Made by a program: the position numbers and the translations under genes. Of a stretch of DNA of 64,000 bases, positions 61,714 to 64,000 are shown piece after piece. The notes under the pieces are model-generated. The model was not told where the DNA came from. It did no database searches and worked only from the letters and a program-made list of their open reading frames with translations. Origin of the DNA: Paenibacillus ihumii (lineage in GTDB: Bacteria; Bacillota; Bacilli; Paenibacillales; Paenibacillaceae); assembly GCF_001403875.1 (NCBI RefSeq), contig NZ_LN884299.1, positions 3,437,674-3,501,673 of the forward strand, given 5' to 3'. The first letter of the stretch is position 1. Each line of letters starts with the position of its first letter.

Positions 61714-61736
61714 AAAAAAAAGCACCCATAGGTGCT
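61714..61736 (-). terminator. Terminator after the marR transcript
   Basis: AGCACC pairs with GGTGCT around CATA; minus strand ends in TTTTTTTT. Confidence 0.75.
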
Positions 61737-61749
61737 CAACCCGCTTCCC

Positions 61750-61945
61750 CGTATCTTCAGCTCCAACTCTTCTGCTTCCTCAACCTAGCTCCTTCTACTT
61801 CCCTACACTTCTTCTGCTTTTGCTTCCCTACATTTCTTCTTCTCCCTACGTTTCTTCTGCTTCCCCAGCCTACACTTCTTCTGCTTCTCTACGTTTCTTC
61901 TGCTTCCCTAGCTACGCTTCATCTACTTTCCTACGATTCTTCCGA
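61750..61945 (-). repeat. Purine-rich repeat array downstream of, and including, the marR stop
   Basis: On the minus strand a degenerate GAAGCAGAAGAAACGTAGG-type unit of roughly 25-30 bp recurs six or more times. The last codons of marR (GAAGAATCGTAG) are the first copy, so the TAG stop sits in the repeat and similar TAGs recur. Confidence 0.7.
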
Positions 61946-62389
61946 GTTTCCGCCTTTAAACCGTTCCGCCTCATCCAGCTTGATGACGATGCGTTCCAGC
62001 ACTTCCCTCTCGTTCTCATCCAATCGAGCGAAGTAATATTCCAGCACTTCCCTTGATTTCTGGCGGGCTTTCTCGTACACTTCCTTGCCCTGGCTCGTAA
62101 TGGATACCAATACGGCGCGGCGATCCTGATCATCATGCTTGCGCTCCACATAGCCGTTCTGAACGAGACGGTCAAGCATGACTGTAATTGCGCTGGGCTT
62201 CACAACGAGCGCCTCCGCCAAGTAGGAGACATTGCAGCTCTGCTCCCTGGCTATAAGCGACAGCATGTGGAACTGCGGCCCCGTTAACGGCAGATCCCGA
62301 TGGTTCATTATTTCATTCCGCAGCTTCTTCATTACCGTAGAAAATTTTGATTGCAGCCGGTCTATATATTGATTGAGATTCGTATCCAC
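61931..62389 (-). CDS. MarR family transcription regulator
   Basis: I start at GTG 62389, six bases after AGGAGG; ATG 62404 would overlap the RBS. The 152-aa protein has a winged HTH with CNVSYLAEALVVKPSAITVMLDRL near 52 and DDQDRRAVLVSIT near 86. The DRR wing is typical of MarR repressors. No target is adjacent; the repeat-rich 3' region follows. Confidence 0.88.
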   Translation of the reverse strand: MDTNLNQYIDRLQSKFSTVMKKLRNEIMNHRDLPLTGPQFHMLSLIAREQSCNVSYLAEALVVKPSAITVMLDRLVQNGYVERKHDDQDRRAVLVSITSQGKEVYEKARQKSREVLEYYFARLDENEREVLERIVIKLDEAERFKGGNSEES

Positions 62390-62693
62390 GCTACTCCTCC
62401 TCATCGGACACTGATTCGGATTAAGCCATTGAAGCTTAAATAAATATAAGTGTATTATGGGCTCCCCAAAAAGACAAGGAGCTTCGTTTCAAAAGTGTCA
62501 CATCCGTGTGGTATAACAGCTTGCATCTTAAGCTGGAATATTTTATTATGTATTAAAATAGTTTTCATCATATTTCGAATATTCGCAAAAATTATTTTCT
62601 TTCGCAGCATCCGGATTGTCCAGTATTTGGATTGACCACCTCCTGGTGGCACATCATCCGCGTTGCCCAACATCTGGCCTACCTAGCTGCCAA

Positions 62694-62825
62694 GCATCCA
62701 GCCTGCAATGCATTTGGCTTGCGCCGTGCTCGGGACACCAGCATCCAGCCTGCAATGCATTTGGCTCGCGCTGCACTCGGGATGCCAGCATCCAGCCTGC
62801 AATGCATTTGACTTGTGCAGCTTAC
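62694..62825. repeat. 47-bp tandem repeat before murR
   Basis: Units beginning GCATCCAGCCTGCAATGCAT lie at 62694, 62741 and 62788, with exact 47-bp spacing. Degenerate traces continue on each side. Nothing else is evident in 62405-62895. Confidence 0.85.
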
Positions 62826-62899
62826 TTGCCTAACGTTCGGCCTGCCTGGTCCAGCTTGTCTAGTGTCCGACTTCTGCTCAGGAAAGAAGGTGAACCTGT

Positions 62900-63760
62900 A
62901 TTCTTACTCCTATTCTGCATGCGTTGTCTGCTCAACTTAACAGCTTGCCGCCTCAAGAAAAACGCTTGGCAGAACACATTTTAAGTGCCCCTACATCTGT
63001 TATTCATATGGGCATTACCGATCTCGCTGGGGAGTGTGGAATAAGCCCTTCCACGGTGACAAGATTTTGCAAGACATTTCATTTCAAAGGATTTCCCGAC
63101 TTCAAAATGAAGCTCGCCTTTGAGCTCGCTCACAAACCGTCAGAAAGCCATTACCAGGATATTATCGCTGGCAACGATCTTCACAGGATCGTAGAGGCCA
63201 TGGAGGCGAACCACCTGGCTTCGATTACGGACACAACCCGCCTGCTGGATATTACCCAGCTTCAGAAGGCCGTTGAGGTGCTTTGCCGCGCCAAGCGGAT
63301 TGATCTCTACGGTGTAGCAACGTCTTCCGTCATCGCGCAGGATTTCTATCAGAAGCTGATCCGGATCGGCAAAAATTGCACCGCCTTTGCGGACTCGCAC
63401 ATGCAAATCACTTCTGCTTCCAGCTTGAACGAAGGGGATGCAGCGCTCGCCATCTCCTACTCCGGAGAGACCCCGGAGACGATCGATGCGCTACGATGCG
63501 CCAAGGACAGTGGCGCCGTAACCCTGTCGTTGACTCAATACGGGAGCAGCACCCTTGCATCCCTTGCGGACATCTCCTTATTCTCCTCTTCCTTGGAGGA
63601 AGGTATGCGCCGCGGCGACATGGCTTCAAGAATCGCCCAGCTCCATGTGATCGATATTCTTTTCACAGGAATGGTAAGTCTCGAATTTACAGAATATACA
63701 CCCAAGCTCAAGAATTCTTATCAGAACGTCCAAATTTATCGCAAGACTACAGGAGGCTAA
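62900..63760 (+). CDS. MurR/RpiR family regulator
   Basis: The product has an N-terminal HTH_6 (QEKRLAEHIL; GISPSTVTRFCK) and a C-terminal SIS sugar-phosphate domain (ALAISYSGETPETI near 175). It probably controls the amino-sugar genes starting with nagB, four bases downstream. The only good RBS (GGAAAGAAGG, 62881-62890) is nine bases before ATT 62900 and gives ILTPILHALSAQLNSLPPQ in part, matching the usual start of such proteins. The alternative TTG 62924 has no RBS. I give the ATT start, so the first residue would be read as Met. Confidence 0.75.
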   Translation: MLTPILHALSAQLNSLPPQEKRLAEHILSAPTSVIHMGITDLAGECGISPSTVTRFCKTFHFKGFPDFKMKLAFELAHKPSESHYQDIIAGNDLHRIVEAMEANHLASITDTTRLLDITQLQKAVEVLCRAKRIDLYGVATSSVIAQDFYQKLIRIGKNCTAFADSHMQITSASSLNEGDAALAISYSGETPETIDALRCAKDSGAVTLSLTQYGSSTLASLADISLFSSSLEEGMRRGDMASRIAQLHVIDILFTGMVSLEFTEYTPKLKNSYQNVQIYRKTTGG

Positions 63761-63764
63761 TAAA

Positions 63765-64000
63765 ATGTTCAATATCATTAAAGTAAGCAATGAACAGCAA
63801 TTCAATGAGACTGGAGCAGGAATCATCGCAAGCCTGCTGCAAACGAACCCGCGCGCCAACCTCGGTCTGGCTACCGGCGGTACTCCTGTTGGAGTGTATC
63901 AGCATCTGATTGAGCTGTACAAGAAAGGACTGGTCAGCTTCAAGGAAGCTCGCAGCTACAACCTGGACGAGTACATCGGACTGCCGGAGGACCATTCTGA
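63765..64000 (+). CDS. nagB: Glucosamine-6-phosphate deaminase, 5' part
   Basis: The partial frame of 78 codons starts at ATG 63765, eight bases after AGGAGG, and continues beyond the window. ATGGTPVGVY and the later FKEARSYNLDEYIGLP block mark NagB, which turns GlcN6P into fructose-6-phosphate and ammonia. Gene order with MurR/RpiR fits regulation by amino-sugar phosphate. Confidence 0.9.
   Translation, partial: MFNIIKVSNEQQFNETGAGIIASLLQTNPRANLGLATGGTPVGVYQHLIELYKKGLVSFKEARSYNLDEYIGLPEDHS

Noticed and set aside
62694..62825. CRISPR-like repeats of 47 bp
   Set aside because: Units are contiguous with only gradual divergence rather than repeat-spacer alternation.

Overview
The window looks like chromosome from an endospore-forming Firmicute, most likely Paenibacillus or a close relative. 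Evidence seen directly: a 74-aa GerE regulator, a 45-aa CmpA-type cortex protein, a GerM-type lipoprotein beside rph and rdgB, strong AGGAGG ribosome-binding sites with frequent TTG/GTG starts, a TPP riboswitch before thiC, and four kinds of tRNA. Base composition is close to balanced, with AT-rich islands at about 17.2-18.5, 55.5-57.1 and 62.4-62.6 kb.

Region 1 (0-13.2 kb, minus strand) is one tightly packed operon. In transcription order it encodes a secreted/membrane protein, an ABC ATPase, an ABC-2 permease, a coiled-coil membrane protein, a MoxR ATPase, a DUF58 protein and two membrane-anchored VWA proteins. It is a Bat/MoxR-type envelope system fused to an ABC exporter. Region 2 (13.4-17.2 kb) holds purU, nfo (endonuclease IV), a DUF2621 protein and a TIGR01777 epimerase.

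Region 3 (18.5-29.0 kb, minus) is a complete Gram-positive Tad/Flp pilus operon: TadZ, CpaF/TadA, TadB, TadC, Flp pilin, TadE-like protein, DUF5702 protein, a second pseudopilin, TadV peptidase and a DUF6382-FHA protein. Just beside it (17.2-18.46 kb) are decayed pieces of the same operon's two ends plus a broken MFS gene. I read these as the remains of a tandemly duplicated tad locus.

Region 4 (29.2-39.6 kb) has a DCC-type thiol oxidoreductase and a six-gene carbohydrate operon: GH78 rhamnosidase, GH63/37-like hydrolase, sugar-binding lipoprotein, two permeases and a DUF5060/4038/5605 hydrolase. A divergent AraC regulator and a CcpA (cre-like) site accompany it. The hydrolases lack signal peptides and no ATPase is encoded, so the likely scheme is oligosaccharide import followed by cytoplasmic breakdown.

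Region 5 (39.7-46.1 kb) contains small genes (ohr, an XRE regulator, a PAS protein, azlCD, a HAD phosphatase, sprT) and five tRNAs: two identical tRNA-Leu(GAG), Glu, Ser and Asn. It also has a partial tRNA-Glu duplication and a 26-aa membrane peptide ORF. Region 6 (46.2-55.5 kb) holds cmpA, rdgB, rph, gerM, pgpA, an MBL hydrolase, a methyltransferase, a PrsA-like foldase with a very acidic N-terminal repeat region, and an M20 peptidase.

Region 7 (55.5-64 kb) is gene-poor and repeat-rich. It has a small membrane protein, a 24-aa cationic mini-ORF, thiC with its riboswitch, gerE, glpK, a MarR regulator ending inside a purine-rich repeat array, and a MurR/RpiR regulator before the start of nagB. 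The MurR gene is preceded by 47-bp tandem repeats and may use an ATT start. nagB runs off the window.
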